Part shown: piece after piece, positions 23,600 to 35,876 of the stretch
Position numbering within the stretch: position 1 is the first letter of the stretch
Layout of the letters: each line of letters begins with the position of its first letter
DNA from: Mangifera indica
Taxonomy: Eukaryota; Streptophyta; Magnoliopsida; Sapindales; Anacardiaceae
Reading direction: 5' to 3'
Length of the DNA: 64,000 nucleotides
Assembly (NCBI RefSeq): GCF_011075055.1
Contig: NC_058137.1
Span: 15,733,463-15,797,462, forward strand
Program-made: the position numbers and the translations under genes
Notes under the pieces: generated by a model
The model's database searches: none
The model's input: the letters and a program-made list of their open reading frames with translations, nothing else
Told to the model about the DNA's origin: nothing

Positions 23600-25100
23600 A
23601 AGAATCATGTCCCTTAAACTCTGACTCAGGGAACAATATATAGTCTCTAAATCATAGAATACCTTCACAACATTGAAATCTAGCTTGGTACCCTTGGTGA
23701 CTCTCTATCATAATTAGACACACTAATCATTTGATACATGGGCCGTGCAGATCTCATCTAAGGGGTTGACTAAATCTACAGACCTGCCAACTGCCTTATG
23801 ATTACGTCTACTTACTCTCTCATTAATTCTTACTATAATTCTCGATGAGTGATAATCTAAGATAAAACTATTTTTCTACTCAGAGCATCAATAACTATGT
23901 TAGCCTTGCCTAAGTGGTATTTGATCTCACACTTATAGTTTTTCACTAACTCTAACTATAGCCTCTACCTCATATTAAGTTTCTTTTGGGTACAGAAATA
24001 CTTAAGGCTTTTGTGATATGTGTATATATTACTCTTGACTCCATATAAATAATGTCACCATATCTTAAGAGCAAACAAGACGACTACTAACTCAAGCTTT
24101 TGTGTGGTATACCTAATCTTATAATCTTTCAATTGATGAGAGACATATGTTATCACTTTACCCCTTTATATCAAAACTGCTCCCAAACTCTAATGTGAGG
24201 CATCTATGTACAGATCATATTCTTTGCCCTCTATCGATAAAGCTAAAATAGGAGCTGATGTCAACCTTTTTTTTAACTTCTAAAAAATTTGCTCATAGGC
24301 ATCAAACCACTTAAAAAGAACATCTATGTGAGTCAACTCTATGAGTGATCTTGCTAACTTGGCAAAACCCTCAACAAACTGCTTATAATAACATGCCAAC
24401 CTATAGGAAGCTCCTAACCTTCTTTATTGTCTTAGGCCTTTGCCATTCTAATATAACCTCAATTTTATTGGTGAAATGCCATCTGCTGAGACCATGTGTC
24501 CAAGGAAAACCACTTTGTCTAACTAGAACTTATACTTAGAAAACTTAGAATATAACTACCTCTTTATTACTCTTTGGAGTACAAATGTTAGATATTGCCA
24601 ATACTTATCTTGAGTCAGAGTATACCAAGATGTCATTTATAAACACTACCAAAACCTTATCTAGGCAATCTTAAAACACTCTGTTCATAAGGTCCATGCA
24701 TACTATTAGGGCATTAGTCAACCCAAATGGCATAATTATAAAATCATAATGTCTGTATCTTGTTTTAAACGTAGTCTTAGGTATATCTTGCTTAACAATC
24801 CAAACCTGATGATAACCTAATTTTAGGTAGACCTTAGAGAATACTAATGCACTATTGAACTGATTAAATAAGTTATTAATCTTTAGGAGTAGATACTTAT
24901 TCTTTATTATTACTTTATACAACTCCCTATAGTCGATGCACATCCTCATAGACCATTTTTCTTCTTTACAAATAAGATTAGTATACACCATGACGAGTGA
25001 CTCAGTTTGATAAAACCACTATCTAATAATTTTTGTAATTGTTTCTTCAGCTTTTGTAGTTCTACTAAGGCCATTCTATATGGTGTATTGGAAATTTGTG
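23600..25100 (-). pseudogene. Gypsy reverse transcriptase and RNase H remnant
   Basis: 24991-24671 (minus) is open for 106 codons: CIDYRELYKVIIKNKYLL, FSKVYLKLGYHQV and MPFGLTNAL, which are gypsy RT motifs. Just downstream the catalytic box reads FINDILVYSDSR near 24640-24605 (FIDD expected; the first Asp is replaced). RNase H matches follow towards 23850. Not functional. Confidence 0.85.
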
Positions 25101-25549
25101 TTGTACCTGAGACGAGCTCAATAATAAACTTTACCTATTTCTCTGGTGCTAACCCATAAAGACTAACATAGAAAACATCTAGGAATTCTTACACCGCTAG
25201 AGTATTTTTTTCACTCAAAACTACATCATTTAATCTGTGTATTATATGCACCAAACAAGTTATACACCATTTACTCAATATTTTCCTAACCTTGACTGCT
25301 AATCATCCTGTTGAAAACTCAACCTTCTCCAAAATTAAATTGTTCACCATTATCTAAACTGAACTAGACTTTTTTTTCTTTTTGTAGTCTATCTCTACCC
25401 TATATCTACTCAAAAAGTCTATATCAAGCATCATATCAAAATTAGACATGTCTATAACTATCAAGTCGATGACCATCTATTGGTCTCTTAGCAAAACCAT
25501 CTCTCCAATGAGTATATGACTGCTATGAGTTTTGTCTCTATCTAGTATC

Positions 25550-26915
25550 TCTATATTGATCTACAGAATAGCTCAAAGTTTTAGCCCCAATCTTTCTACT
25601 ATACCTCTAGCAACAAAACAATATGTGGCTTTAACATTAATTAAACCATATAGAGGACAAAAGTGAAATATTAACTGACTTGTCATTACTATTACGTTGG
25701 CCTCAGCTTGACTTTGAGTAGTTGCATACATTTGAGCCTGTCTTCCTTTAATTGTCTACTTTTTGAGGCTAAACACTATTTAGCAAAGTGGTCGAGTTAC
25801 TTACATTTATAGCACACTCTCTGGCTAGCTAAAAATTCTCCAATATGTCTTCGTCCACATCTATGGCAAGTAAATGGATCATCTAACCTTGCCTAATCCA
25901 TTATCCTCTGTTTCTTACACCTTAAATTCTTTTTATTTCTCGGCTAAAAGAGTTTTTTACCTTTGGGATCCCTCCTACTTCCATCTCAATTGTCACATGT
26001 AACCATCTAACTCTGTCTCTAAACTAAGGTTACTAGTATAGGCTGGTTTGGTATCCCTCTCTCTAGGGTCATGCTTTACCTCATGACCTTTGACCTCAAT
26101 GCTCTACCAATGGTCTCTAATAATGATCTAGAGGATTATCTCTTATCATAACATCCTTGGTGATATCTAATCTGAGTCTACCAAGGAAAACCTTTAACTT
26201 TCCTCGATTTAAACTAGCTACTTCTAAAACATACTTGGCCAAAGAGTTCAGCTTGGTGGAGAACTTCCTAACTAACATACTGTCATATCTCAAATGGAGG
26301 AGCTCTTAAGCCTTCATCTATATAATGCTTGCAGATAGGTACTTTCTCTCAAAAACCTATCTAAAGTCAACCCAAGTCATCTCTAATACTCGATGGGTCT
26401 TACATAGGGTTTACTACCACACATTTGTATTATCCTTAAGTAAAAGGTTGACATACTGAATCTTATCTACATCATCATAGTGTAGGTCCTTATGACATTC
26501 TTTACTGCTTCTAACCACTCCTCAGTTGGCAACCTATCGATATTATACTACCTTTAAAATCAGAAGGTTAGCGTTTGCCTATCAGATTATAAATGGGGTG
26601 AGGTTGACCTCTATTACCACCCACTATCTTTACTTTGTCCTATTAAGGTGGGATCTCAGTAACTAGAGGCTGCTCGGGCATCGATGGGGTATGAACTAAG
26701 CTCCCAACCTCTCAAATGCCTTACAATTCTGTTTGAGCATGTCTTCCCTTATCATTTGGATAGCCTCACTATCCACTGATGGCACAATTGACGCATCAGA
26801 TGCTTGTCCCTAAGCCTTATCTTGGCTTATTTCTTAATTGGAAACCTTTAGGGCATCTTTGATTAAACTTTTGGATCTCCCTATCCTAAAATAAGATCAT
26901 GATTCAGACATATAA
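25550..26915 (-). pseudogene. Gypsy gag, zinc knuckle and protease remnant
   Basis: The start codon region near 26915 reads MSES, a stop, then SYFRIGRSKSLIKD. Near 25875-25785 a CCHC-type pair reads CHRCGRRHIGEF and CYKCK. The protease region near 25660-25580 keeps CFVARGIVERLGL, but the active-site Asp-Ser/Thr-Gly is not recognisable. Confidence 0.65.
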
Positions 26916-26979
26916 AATACTTTAACTGAATGTTGGTTTAATATACTTACAACAGTAGGCATGCAGAGGCGATCAATAC

Positions 26980-27659
26980 TGCATGAAGGACTATTTTCCT
27001 TACATAACTCTATTATGCACTTTTCAGACACTTATAAACTTAACACTTATCATTAAAGATCAAAACTAATATTCATATCTAATATTTAACCTACATTAAA
27101 ACTTCATGATTATGACAAAATTAGGGTAATATATTATCACATAGGCATAAACATGTATGTAAAGATCATTATGGCACCATAAATCAACCAAGAATCAAAG
27201 TTTTCAGAGCATAGTTTTTGAACTTATTAAGATATGCTTGATTTAGCCAAGGGAAGAACCAACTTACTTGTATTCTAAAGTATGCCTTAGTCTTCACTTG
27301 GCTACAAGGATTCTACTGATCGGAGGTTTTTTCCAATAGCCAAAGATTTCTCTCTGTTATCCTCTAACTTTAGGTGAATAGCTAGAATGCAAAACGATTG
27401 TGAGAAATTAGGTTAAACGAGTTTTTATTTTACCTAGTAGATGCAACACACGGGTGTGTGTTATGTCACACAACTAAGGCAACACTCGACCTTGCCATAA
27501 TCGTGATCTTATTTGAGAAATTCAAATTTCTTGATTATACACGACCATGTATACTCCTATACACGACATGTATCATTCTGAAAAACTTTAATGAACTTAA
27601 CTTAATTTAATTTAAAGGAAAAGGATAAAATACCCTTATGCTTACTTGTGGATATTACA
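26980..27659 (-). repeat. 5' LTR of the reversed gypsy element
   Basis: Right boundary 27659 (minus-strand TGTAATATCCAC) is sharp because copia RT sequence starts at 27660. Left boundary is taken as tgcatgaagg at 26980 from the expected CA end and the nearby gag start. Confidence 0.75.
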
Positions 27660-28702
27660 TGGAATATTTGTTTTGATGAAGTTATTCATGAGTTCAGATT
27701 CATCAAAAATAAAGATGAACAGTGTGTGTGCAAGAAGTTTAGTGGGAGTGTGATTGCATTTATGGTATTGTATGTCAATGATATCTTGATTATTGGAAAT
27801 GATATACTGAACGTGCAATAAATAAATGCTTAGTTATTCAAGTGTTTCTCCATGAAAGACTTAAAAGAAGTAGTTTACATTCTTGGGATTAAAATTTATT
27901 GAGATAAAGAGTATAGACTGTTGGCCTAAGTTAAAGCACATACATAGGCAAGGTTTTGACTAGATTTTATATGGAAGAATCCAAGAAAGTATTTCTACCC
28001 ATGTCTCATCCCAAAGTACTTGAGAAGGACATTCTAAAGTTGTTATTGACTAGATTTTATATGTATGCCTTGAGCATTTGTAATAGATATCAATCTGATC
28101 CAGGTGAAAATACTAGATAGTTGTTAAGAACATCCCAAAGTACTTGAGAATGACTAACAATATGTTTTTAGTTTATAGAGGGTAATCTGAACTCATTATA
28201 AAAGGCTATAATGATGCTAGTTTTCAACCTCGTTATAAAAGGCTATAGTAATCTGAACTCATTATAAAAGGCAAATCGTAGTTATTGTTTGAATTGTGAT
28301 GTAGTTAGCTAGAAAAACTCCAAACACAGTATAGTGGCTGATTATACAATAGAGTCCAAGTATATTACCTTCTCAAAAACGACAATAGAGGTTGTATGGA
28401 TTAAGAAGTTTATGATTAAACTTGGAGTGGTTCCAAGTATCATTGAACTGATTGAGCTCCATTGTGGCAACAATGAGTAATTGCTCTAGCAAAAGAGATG
28501 TGGTCTCATCAAAGGTCCAAACATATACTTAAACGATATCACCTAATCCGAGAAATTGCTTAACGAGGTGACATACAGATGGTAAAGATTGATATAGATG
28601 AAAATTTGGTTGAATCACTAACAAAGCCTTTATCATAGCAAAAACATGATAGACATGTAGTTGAGTTCGACATTAGATATGATTATAATGTAAGTGGGAG
28701 AT
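27660..28702 (+). pseudogene. Copia B RT and RNase H remnant
   Basis: Starts abruptly in RT: WNICFDEVIHEFRFIKNKDE, then LYVNDILIIGN (YVDD changed to YVND) near 27769, then KCFSMKDLKEVVYILGI. It is the same family as copia A at 10.4 kb. RNase H follows with CHP-type blocks replaced by IELIELHCGNN near 28448. Ends NVSGRLLR before the polypurine tract aagtgggagat (28692-28702). Its 5' half is missing. Confidence 0.8.
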
Positions 28703-30248
28703 TGTTAAGGTAGGTGCACTAGAGTCAATCGAATTTGACATTTATGGATGTAATTTTATATTAATCATTAATAAAAGGATTTATTATTATTCAATTCATA
28801 TTTTGTCTATTTATATGATCAAACGAATAACATGCCCTTAGAATGGTGAAATTGTAACAAAGGGATTAGACGACTGATCATAAGAACTTTATATACATAT
28901 TAAGTGGTTATTCTAGAAACATTTATAATCCTGACATTGTAATGAATAAGGGCATGTGCAATGATGATAGAATTATCATAGTTTTTGAGTAACCATAACA
29001 AAAGTGGTAACAATTTTCACATATCGAAGCTATTGTAGACAAGTTGGTGTAACACATGGGTGTACATTATAAACATGTTTATCAAACTGACCTGACCAAA
29101 ATATATCCATATGGATGGTTGCTCCAATGTCTATGGAACAAATCCTCATAGCACAATGGATGCATGTGATCCGTAACTTGAGGTTACTAGACAGTCTTGT
29201 GTAAGGTTTGGCATTGTTTAACATGTTATCGTAATTGAGATAACTATAAAGATAATGTTCAACCATATCATAAGATATATGAAGGCTATAACAGATCGAT
29301 AAAAGAAATGCCATTTTTGAGCATAGGAGAAGATATCTTACATAAGAATATTGAATAACATTTATGACTACTTGAATCTGTGGCCACAGTGGGATGATGT
29401 TGTTGTTTAATCCGTGTTAGTCATTGATGTGTATTAGTTCATACTGAGGAACTATTGAGATAGACATACTTCTATGTCTTAGTCTTGAAAGATATTTGTT
29501 GACAAAAGGATTAAATTGCACATAACTATGATGTTGTAAAAGATTAAAAGATGTTCGTTGACATTGTCATTTAGGTGGTTATGATGCTTTGATAGAAGTC
29601 GATCTTGGTTTATGTCCAGATTTGTCCTAAATTCAAACACTGTCAATTTGATGAAAAACTTATCAGTCACACGCATAAAGGAGTTGAATCAAACTCAAAG
29701 AAGTGGATTGTTTGTTGAAAATCTTAGAGTTAAGGTTGAAAGAGAGAGAGACTGCGAATGAACCAAGTTTGCCTAATGGGTTGAGAGGACATGCCTTAAC
29801 CAAGTACTAGTCATGCATTTGGCGAGAGAGCTATCGGCCATGCAAAAGCATATGTCGATCAACACCTTGTAACAAAAACATGCTAGTCAGCACACATACG
29901 TATGCCAACCGTGCAAGCTTGTGGCCATGCCAATCAACACATAAATGTGTACTAGTTGTGCAAGCTTTTGTCATACCAATTAACAGGCATATGTGTGCCA
30001 GTTGTGTAAGCCTTAGCCATATTGGTAGGCGCATATATGTGTGCCATTCATGCAAGCATTAGTCATGCCAATTGTGCAAATAGCCTAATAAATGCCAATT
30101 GGACAATCTTCCATACCAGTCGTGCATCTATTTGTTGAGGGTGTCATACGAGCTTGAAATTTAAACTGTGCTCAAATACTTGCACATATATATAAGACAT
30201 AATCACAAAACACAAAACCCTAGCTGCTGCTTTTATACTCTTTCTTTT
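28703..30248 (+). repeat. Copia B 3' LTR (alpha copy 5)
   Basis: Starts TGTTAAGGTAGG directly after the polypurine tract. Matches 18431-20188 (shared ataagaactttata, tcttggtttatgtccagat). The distal part carries a 46-bp minisatellite not seen in the other copies. A tatatataag box lies near 30188. The end is cut near 30248 by the reversed LTR of family D. Confidence 0.8.
29879..30080. repeat. 46-bp minisatellite in LTR, about 4.3 units
   Basis: Units begin at 29879, 29926, 29972 and 30018, each starting cat(g/a)cca-like and containing a tgtg(t/c)- core and a gtgcaagc(t/a)tt tail. Lengths are 47, 46, 46 and 46. The units create chance open frames on both strands, which I do not call genes. Confidence 0.85.
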
Positions 30249-31735
30249 TGTTGTGAACAATAATTTCAATCAAGAGTCTGAAAAATAATAGATGAAGAAG
30301 AAGATGCAAAAAATGTCATACATTTAGGTAGAACAAGAATCAAAGCATGATTAAGACATGTAAAAGAATAATGAAACTTTTACCAACTTTTTTGTCTCCT
30401 ATAAGGATATAAGATGATCCTCACTTGAAGAATCTCCAAAGAAATACACCTTCCAAGCCAAAATTTAGAGAGAGGAGAGCTTTTAATTTGTTTTGTGAGA
30501 GAAAGTAAAGGCAAGAATATTTATGTTAATTCAAAATGAACTAAAATGTACTTTATATAATGGTGACCCATTTTGCAGTTTTAAAATTCTTACTTAGCCA
30601 AATAAATTCATAATTTGAAGTCTTGTCATGCATGTATATCAAATATGTACCTTAGTTGTCCTAATTTCATGTCACTAACATCTTAACATTTAAAATGTTA
30701 TTTTTGCACCTATATAATGTTTTATATGACTTTTATTATCCTTCAGAAAGTGCTAGCCATCCTTGGATAATTAATTCTCTTTCTCAAAAGTTTGGTTTAT
30801 TAGTGTGATTTTTTAAGTTCAACGTGACATAGTTGTGAGTCATTTTTCAGACGATTTGAAAGTGTATCTGGAAACTCAATGACTATACTAAATGTCTAGC
30901 ATTGTGCCATTGCTTCTAAACCATGATGAAAAAATACTCCATCAAACCTAATATCTTTGATTGTACATTCCGTCTAGATAATATCCTTCCATTATCCAAT
31001 CTAAATTGATTTCAAACTCATGGATCATTAAAGTCCTGAATTCGATTTTTTATTAATCATCGATTTAAATATTCGAAACACATCGTTTGTATGACTTACA
31101 TAATACTCTGGCTAAAGATTTCAATTTCCAATATTTATCGATGTTCACTTTGAAACTTAGATCCGATCGAATCAATAGATATTCAGAACTTAATACTTTT
31201 TGAGTCAATAAATCCCATTTAGATCATTATTTGTCTCCACCATATTCATATGTGTCCATATTGGATCCGACCATAACATTTCAGGTCAAAGGATTACTCC
31301 ATACACTAGTGTGATCATACGATAAGTGAATTACTATGATTTAATAACCATGCAACTTATCGTTATGGTTATGTTCAAAAAACGATTTTCTAACTATTAA
31401 TCCATACTAATACTCTAATGACATGACAATCATTGTCACCTACACTAATGTCATCTCAAAACAGTCAACAGAGATATTTAATTTGTCTACTATATGATGT
31501 AATTACCCAAGTTATATCACATATGTAGAGAACAATTTGATTATTCAATTTGTATTAAATGAGTCATTCGAATAATTCATTCACATACTTTATATTATCA
31601 TAAAATAAAGAAAACAACTAATGTATATAAACAACAGAACTACTTCTTTATTAATTAAATTATTTACAATATTATATATAAGATGAAATATCATAAAACT
31701 AATAACACGAATAATTACTAGAGCATACACTAACA
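30249..31735 (-). repeat. Copia D-family LTR, reversed (probably solo)
   Basis: Minus strand starts TGTTAGTGTATGC at 31735 and ends near 30249. It matches the LTR at 13674-15022 along its length, including the promoter box (atataaagt near 30548) and the block attggaaattgaaatctt. No family D coding sequence adjoins it, so it is a solo LTR or a truncated remnant. Confidence 0.75.
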
Positions 31736-33190
31736 GAGCTCTAGTAGCCTCTTCATTTAAATTTCCTCTGTTACGTTCGTGCTCTATGTGTATACCAAAA
31801 TGTCATCTTGTGAGGGTTGAATAGCGTATTATCTCAAGTCACGTGAAGTTTGAATAAACTATCAATTCACGTATTAGTTTTAAAATACCATATCAGTATT
31901 TTGCATATTTTATGATTATTATATTTAAAGCGTGTATCTTGACCAAAGGTTTTAGGATTGTTTTAGTTTTAAATTTTAAATTTTATTACACTATTAATTA
32001 TCAACATCCTAAAAACTCTAGATAGAGCATTCAAACATAATCAACAGTTAAGATCCTTTCAAATTAAAAAAAAAAAGAAACAAGTTATAATTATAGTTCA
32101 TAGGCAGTAAAAGAGGATAAAATAGAAAAATTAAATCTTAGTCACACGTGATCATTGATTACACATCATAAATTTAAAATTTCAATAGAAAGTGGAAATG
32201 AAAGGTTACTAATTCAATGAAAAATAATACATATTATACATATATAATATGAAAAAATATTATTATGCCGTGACATTATAATCATAAAATCAATCAATTG
32301 TAATAATAAATTTTTATGGTGTTACTATCTATATCTATTATTTGTAAATTAGGAGATAAAATGACCATCTTACATTTGTTGAATTGAAATTTATATGTTC
32401 CAAAGAAATTAGTGTCAAAATGAGTGTAACGTTAAAAAAGGGAATTGAGATGTCCCATTTGTCTTTAAAGTAGACAACATGGACTCAGTCTGAGATGAGA
32501 AGAGAGTGTAGTTGCAATGTATGTGGGGCACAGAGGATGTTACCCCTCTCACTTGTTCAGAAATACAACCAAAATCGGGGCAATGACAGAAGTTGTGAAA
32601 GAGGATCCAAGGTGTCCACACCTTCCAACGTTCTAATTAATTAATTAATTTCAGCGCTTTTTTCGGCATGCCTTCACTATGCTATTCCCAAATTATTATG
32701 CTCCCAACCCAAACTTGTAGGCCCACATATAATCATATTTAACAATCTAATTAGCACATCCCCACATCTTCATCTTCATCTTCATCTTCATCTTCCTTTT
32801 CCTTCCCCCTCAATTTAAAATTTTGTGCTATGTACCAGAATTCTACTTTAAAACTCCATAAAAATAAAGAATAATAAATGGGCATTGCCATTTCATTTTA
32901 CAAATCAAATAAAATGATATCAATGGATTTTAATAATACTACTACTACTACCTTAGAATTTGTCAATAACCATTTGAATTTGAAGAAGGTGGTAAAATTA
33001 TTAGCATATTTTACAATGTTAGCATAATATCAACCATCGCGTTTAGAAATTGAATTAAATTAAATTTTAAAATAAAATGCCGGCAAAAACGGCGATGATG
33101 AAGAGGCGTTACAAAAGAAAAAAAAAAAGTTGGGTAATTGTGACTTAAATAAAGTAGTAGTGGGTCCTCACAAAAAGGAGCATAGGTGCT
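31736..33190. other. Spacer upstream of patellin gene
   Basis: AT-rich, no coding sequence recognised. Contains a (TTCATC)n microsatellite at about 32766-32795 and a taat/aattaatt run near 32632-32650. A CG-containing stretch around 32480-32640 may belong to the upstream regulatory region, but I see no specific element. Confidence 0.5.
32764..32796. repeat. (CATCTT)n microsatellite
   Basis: Five uninterrupted copies of a 6-bp unit about 560 bp upstream of the patellin start codon. Confidence 0.9.
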
Positions 33191-33224
33191 CCCCATTTCA
33201 GCTTGACAGCTTCATTCCTACCCT

Positions 33225-33356
33225 ACTTCTCTCTCCAACTGCTTTCGCCTTCCTTCTCCTTATATACTCTCTTTCCTCTCTTCTCCTTTCTATACTTCTT
33301 CCCATTTCTCTTTCTTCCTACAATTATCACCATTTCTAACTTCTACTTCATCCACC
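33225..33356 (+). promoter_or_regulatory. Patellin core promoter and leader
   Basis: A TATA box (ttatatact) sits at 33260-33268. It is followed by a long C/T-rich tract (a plant pyrimidine patch) and then an A/C-rich context before the ATG at 33357 (ccaccATG). The transcription start is expected about 30 bp after the TATA box, giving a leader of roughly 60 bases. There is no upstream ATG between 33295 and 33356. Confidence 0.7.
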
Positions 33357-35876
33357 ATGTCTCAACAAACCCCTGTTTCTCATGTTGAACAAGTTGTACT
33401 TGTAACTGATGTTCCACTGCCCGATGACAAGAGTACAACCAATGCAGCCCCCACCCTGGGGAAACACCTGCCGGTGACTGAGGAGGAGGATCATTTGAAG
33501 CCTACCCATGTTGATAACTCTTCTGTTGTGGAGACTGAGCCGCTGAAATCTGGTGGTGATGATGGAGAGAAGGTGCTTGTTTCGGATTCTTTCGAAGAAG
33601 AGAGCACGAGAGTTGCTGATCTTGCCGATTACGAGAAGAAAGCTCTTGCAGAATTTAAGCAGCTTGTTCAAGAAGCACTTAACAAGCATGAATTTAGTAA
33701 TGTGACCTCATTATCATCACCACCACCAGCCGCACCCAAGGAAGAAGAAAAGAAAGAGGCGAACGCTGTGATCGAGGAGGACAAGAAGCCAGCCGCAGTG
33801 GGACTGGCCGAACCATGTGTCGAACAACCATCGAAAGAGGAGCCTGAAACCATTGCCGAGGAAAAGAACGAACCAAAAAAGGAAGAGAGCGCCACTGTGA
33901 AGGAAGCTGAAGTGGTCGAAGGAAAAATAGCTGCAGTAGTAGTTGCTGAAACACTTGATGATGATGGTGCAAAGACTGTGGAAGCCATCGAAGAGACCAT
34001 TGTAGCCGTGGCTTCAACGGCTCCACAGAAGCAGCTCGAGTCACCGGCCAAGGATCAGGCAGAGTCGAAGGAAGCCGTGACTCCCCAAGAGGAGTCTAAA
34101 GACAGCAAGTCCGAGACTGCAATGCCGCCTGAAGAAGTCTCCATATGGGGGATTCCACTTTTAGCTGATGAAAGAAGCGATGTGATTCTTCTAAAGTTTT
34201 TACGGGCGAGAGATTTCAAGGTGAAAGAAGCCTTCACAATGCTGAAGAACACGGTCCGCTGGAGGAAGGAGTTCGGCATTGATGAGTTGGTTGAAACAAC
34301 AGACTTGGGTGATGATTTGGAGAAGGTTGTGTTTATGCACGGTGTTGATAAAGAAGGACACCCAGTTTGCTACAATGTGTATGGTGAGTTCCAGAACAAG
34401 GAACTTTATCAGAAAACGTTTTCTGATGAAGAAAAGAGGCAAAATTTTATGAGATGGAGAATTCAATTCCTAGAAAGGAGTATCAGAAAATTAGATTTCA
34501 GTCCTGGTGGGATTTCCACCATTGTTCAGGTAAATGATTTGAAGAACTCTCCCGGATTCGGAAAGTGGGAGCTTAGACAAGCAACCAAACAGGCCCTTCA
34601 TTTGCTTCAGGACAATTATCCAGAGTTTGTTGCCAAACAGGTAAACAAAAAAGGTTTCACAGCAAGATTTGTGTCGTTTATGTTAAACCCTACAAGAAAA
34701 TATATGATGGTTGATTTTGGATTGCATTGTGTGTTTTTACAATTTCAGGTGTTCATCAATGTGCCATGGTGGTACATGGCAGTTCATAGGATGATAAGTC
34801 CATTTCTGACCCAGAGGACTAAAAGCAAGTTTGTCTTTGCTGGTCCTTCCAAATCTGCAGAGACCCTTTTCAGGTTCGCAGATAAATCTGTTTCCTTCTC
34901 TCTCTGTTTCTATTTCAAATATGTTTTAACACTGGAATGTGCAATCAGATACATAGCCGCCGAGCAAGTTCCTGTCAAATATGGAGGGTTGAGCAAAGAT
35001 GGTGAATTTGCCCCCACTGATGCTGTTACTGAGATCACTGTAAAACCAGCGGCAAAGCAGACGGTAGAATTCCCAGTAACCGAGGTGAGGTTAATTTTTG
35101 TTTTCATCATTTCAAACCAGAGTTAATTACATTTACCCACATGGGGTTTAGGTTTATTAGTCTCAGGATGGAGTTTAAACTACTGCATGTACACTTTGAT
35201 AGTGAGAGATGTCAAGTTGAAATAGAGTCAAGAGAAGAATCTGACTCTTAAAACTGGGACCCCATATGAACAATATTTTGATCCTATTAGCAAGGTTGGT
35301 AAATTTTGGGGGTAAATTTACTAGTTTAAAACTTATAAAATAGACATAATTTACTAAAATCTAGGGGATAATGTCTTTCTCTCTTTCAAACAAGGAACAT
35401 GCACTTGACAATAGTGTATAAATATGCCAAAATTCTCGAATAGAGCATATTTTCTTGGATTCTCCTGTTTGTTTTGTTGTTTTCTAGTCTAGTCCATACT
35501 TACCGATTGACTTATTCGAATAGGGAAATTGACAATATAAGCCAAACATTGGTTTGAAAATTAAATTAAAATTGAAATGAATGTGCAGGCATGCCATTTA
35601 TCTTGGGAAGTGAGAGTGGTGGGATGGGAAGTGAACTATTCTGCAGAATTTGTGCCAAGTGCTGAAGAAAGCTACACAGTCATAATCCAAAAGGCAAGAA
35701 GGATCTCCTCAAATGAAGAAAGTGTATTGAGTGACAGTTTCAAGATTAGTGAACCTGGAAAAATAGTTCTCACCATTGACAATTCAACCTCAAAGAAGAA
35801 GAAATTACTCTACCGTTTGAAGACCAAGCCTTCTTCCGGATATCCAACCTTCAAGAATCAACTTTGTTCTGCATAA
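33357..35876 (+). CDS. PATL: Patellin (Sec14/CRAL-TRIO plus GOLD domain protein)
   Basis: Patellins bind phosphoinositides and act at membranes, including the forming cell plate. Exons: 33357-34640, 34749-34873, 34949-35084, 35589-35876, all with GT/AG junctions; they join to 1833 bases, 610 residues. Residues 1-260 are acidic and rich in Glu, Lys and Ala (low complexity), as in patellin-1/2. The CRAL-TRIO N-terminal helices start about residue 262 (SIWGIPLLADERSDVILLKF). The lipid-binding domain follows to about 490 (VNVPWWY-type VFINVPWWY, FLTQRTKSKFVFAGPS, EQVPVKYGGL). The GOLD domain fills 505-608 (LSWEVRVVGWEVNYSAEFVP). No signal peptide or membrane span. Arabidopsis family members range from about 400 to 680 residues. 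Introns 1 and 2 (108 and 75 bp) are divisible by three and stop-free, so the unspliced frame stays open to 35126. Appears intact; which patellin it is cannot be settled here. Confidence 0.93.
34641..34748 (+). other. Patellin intron 1
   Basis: 108 bp, cag|gtaaac to tttcag|gtg. It has no in-frame stop and its length is a multiple of three, so retention would insert 36 residues between VAKQ and VFINVPWWY. It splits a block (VAKQVFINVPWWY) that is continuous in other patellins, which is why I call it an intron. Confidence 0.85.
34874..34948 (+). other. Patellin intron 2
   Basis: 75 bp, ttcag|gttcgc to atcag|ata, phase 2. It restores TLFRYIAAEQVP, the family consensus. It is also stop-free, and retention would insert 25 residues. 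Confidence 0.85.
35085..35588 (+). other. Patellin intron 3
   Basis: 504 bp, gag|gtgagg to tgcag|gca, with stops in frame. Joins PVTE to ACHLSWEVRVVGW at the start of the GOLD domain. Confidence 0.85.

Larger units (their letters stand above)
21572..27659 (-). mobile_element. Ty3/gypsy (Tekay/del-like chromovirus) element, two LTRs, reversed
   Basis: On the minus strand: 5' LTR about 27659-26980, gag-pol 26915-22320, 3' LTR 22298 to about 21572. Both LTRs start TGTAATA(C/T)CCACAAGTAAG and share most of 700 bp. Gene order is gag, zinc knuckles, protease, RT, RNase H, integrase, chromodomain-like tail. The LTRs differ at many positions, so the insertion is old. The 5 bases after the right LTR are tggaa. 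A tggaa also occurs at 21544, but it is not next to the left LTR as I place it, so the outer borders stay approximate. Confidence 0.85.

Noticed and set aside
29831..30062. Overlapping open frames on both strands with Cys/His-rich translations
   Set aside because: Produced by the 46-bp minisatellite; no initiation context or homologue.
33348..34051. Open frames of 113-127 codons on the minus strand
   Set aside because: They are antisense to the patellin exon 1, whose GAA/GAG-rich repeats keep the other frames open. No domain is recognisable.
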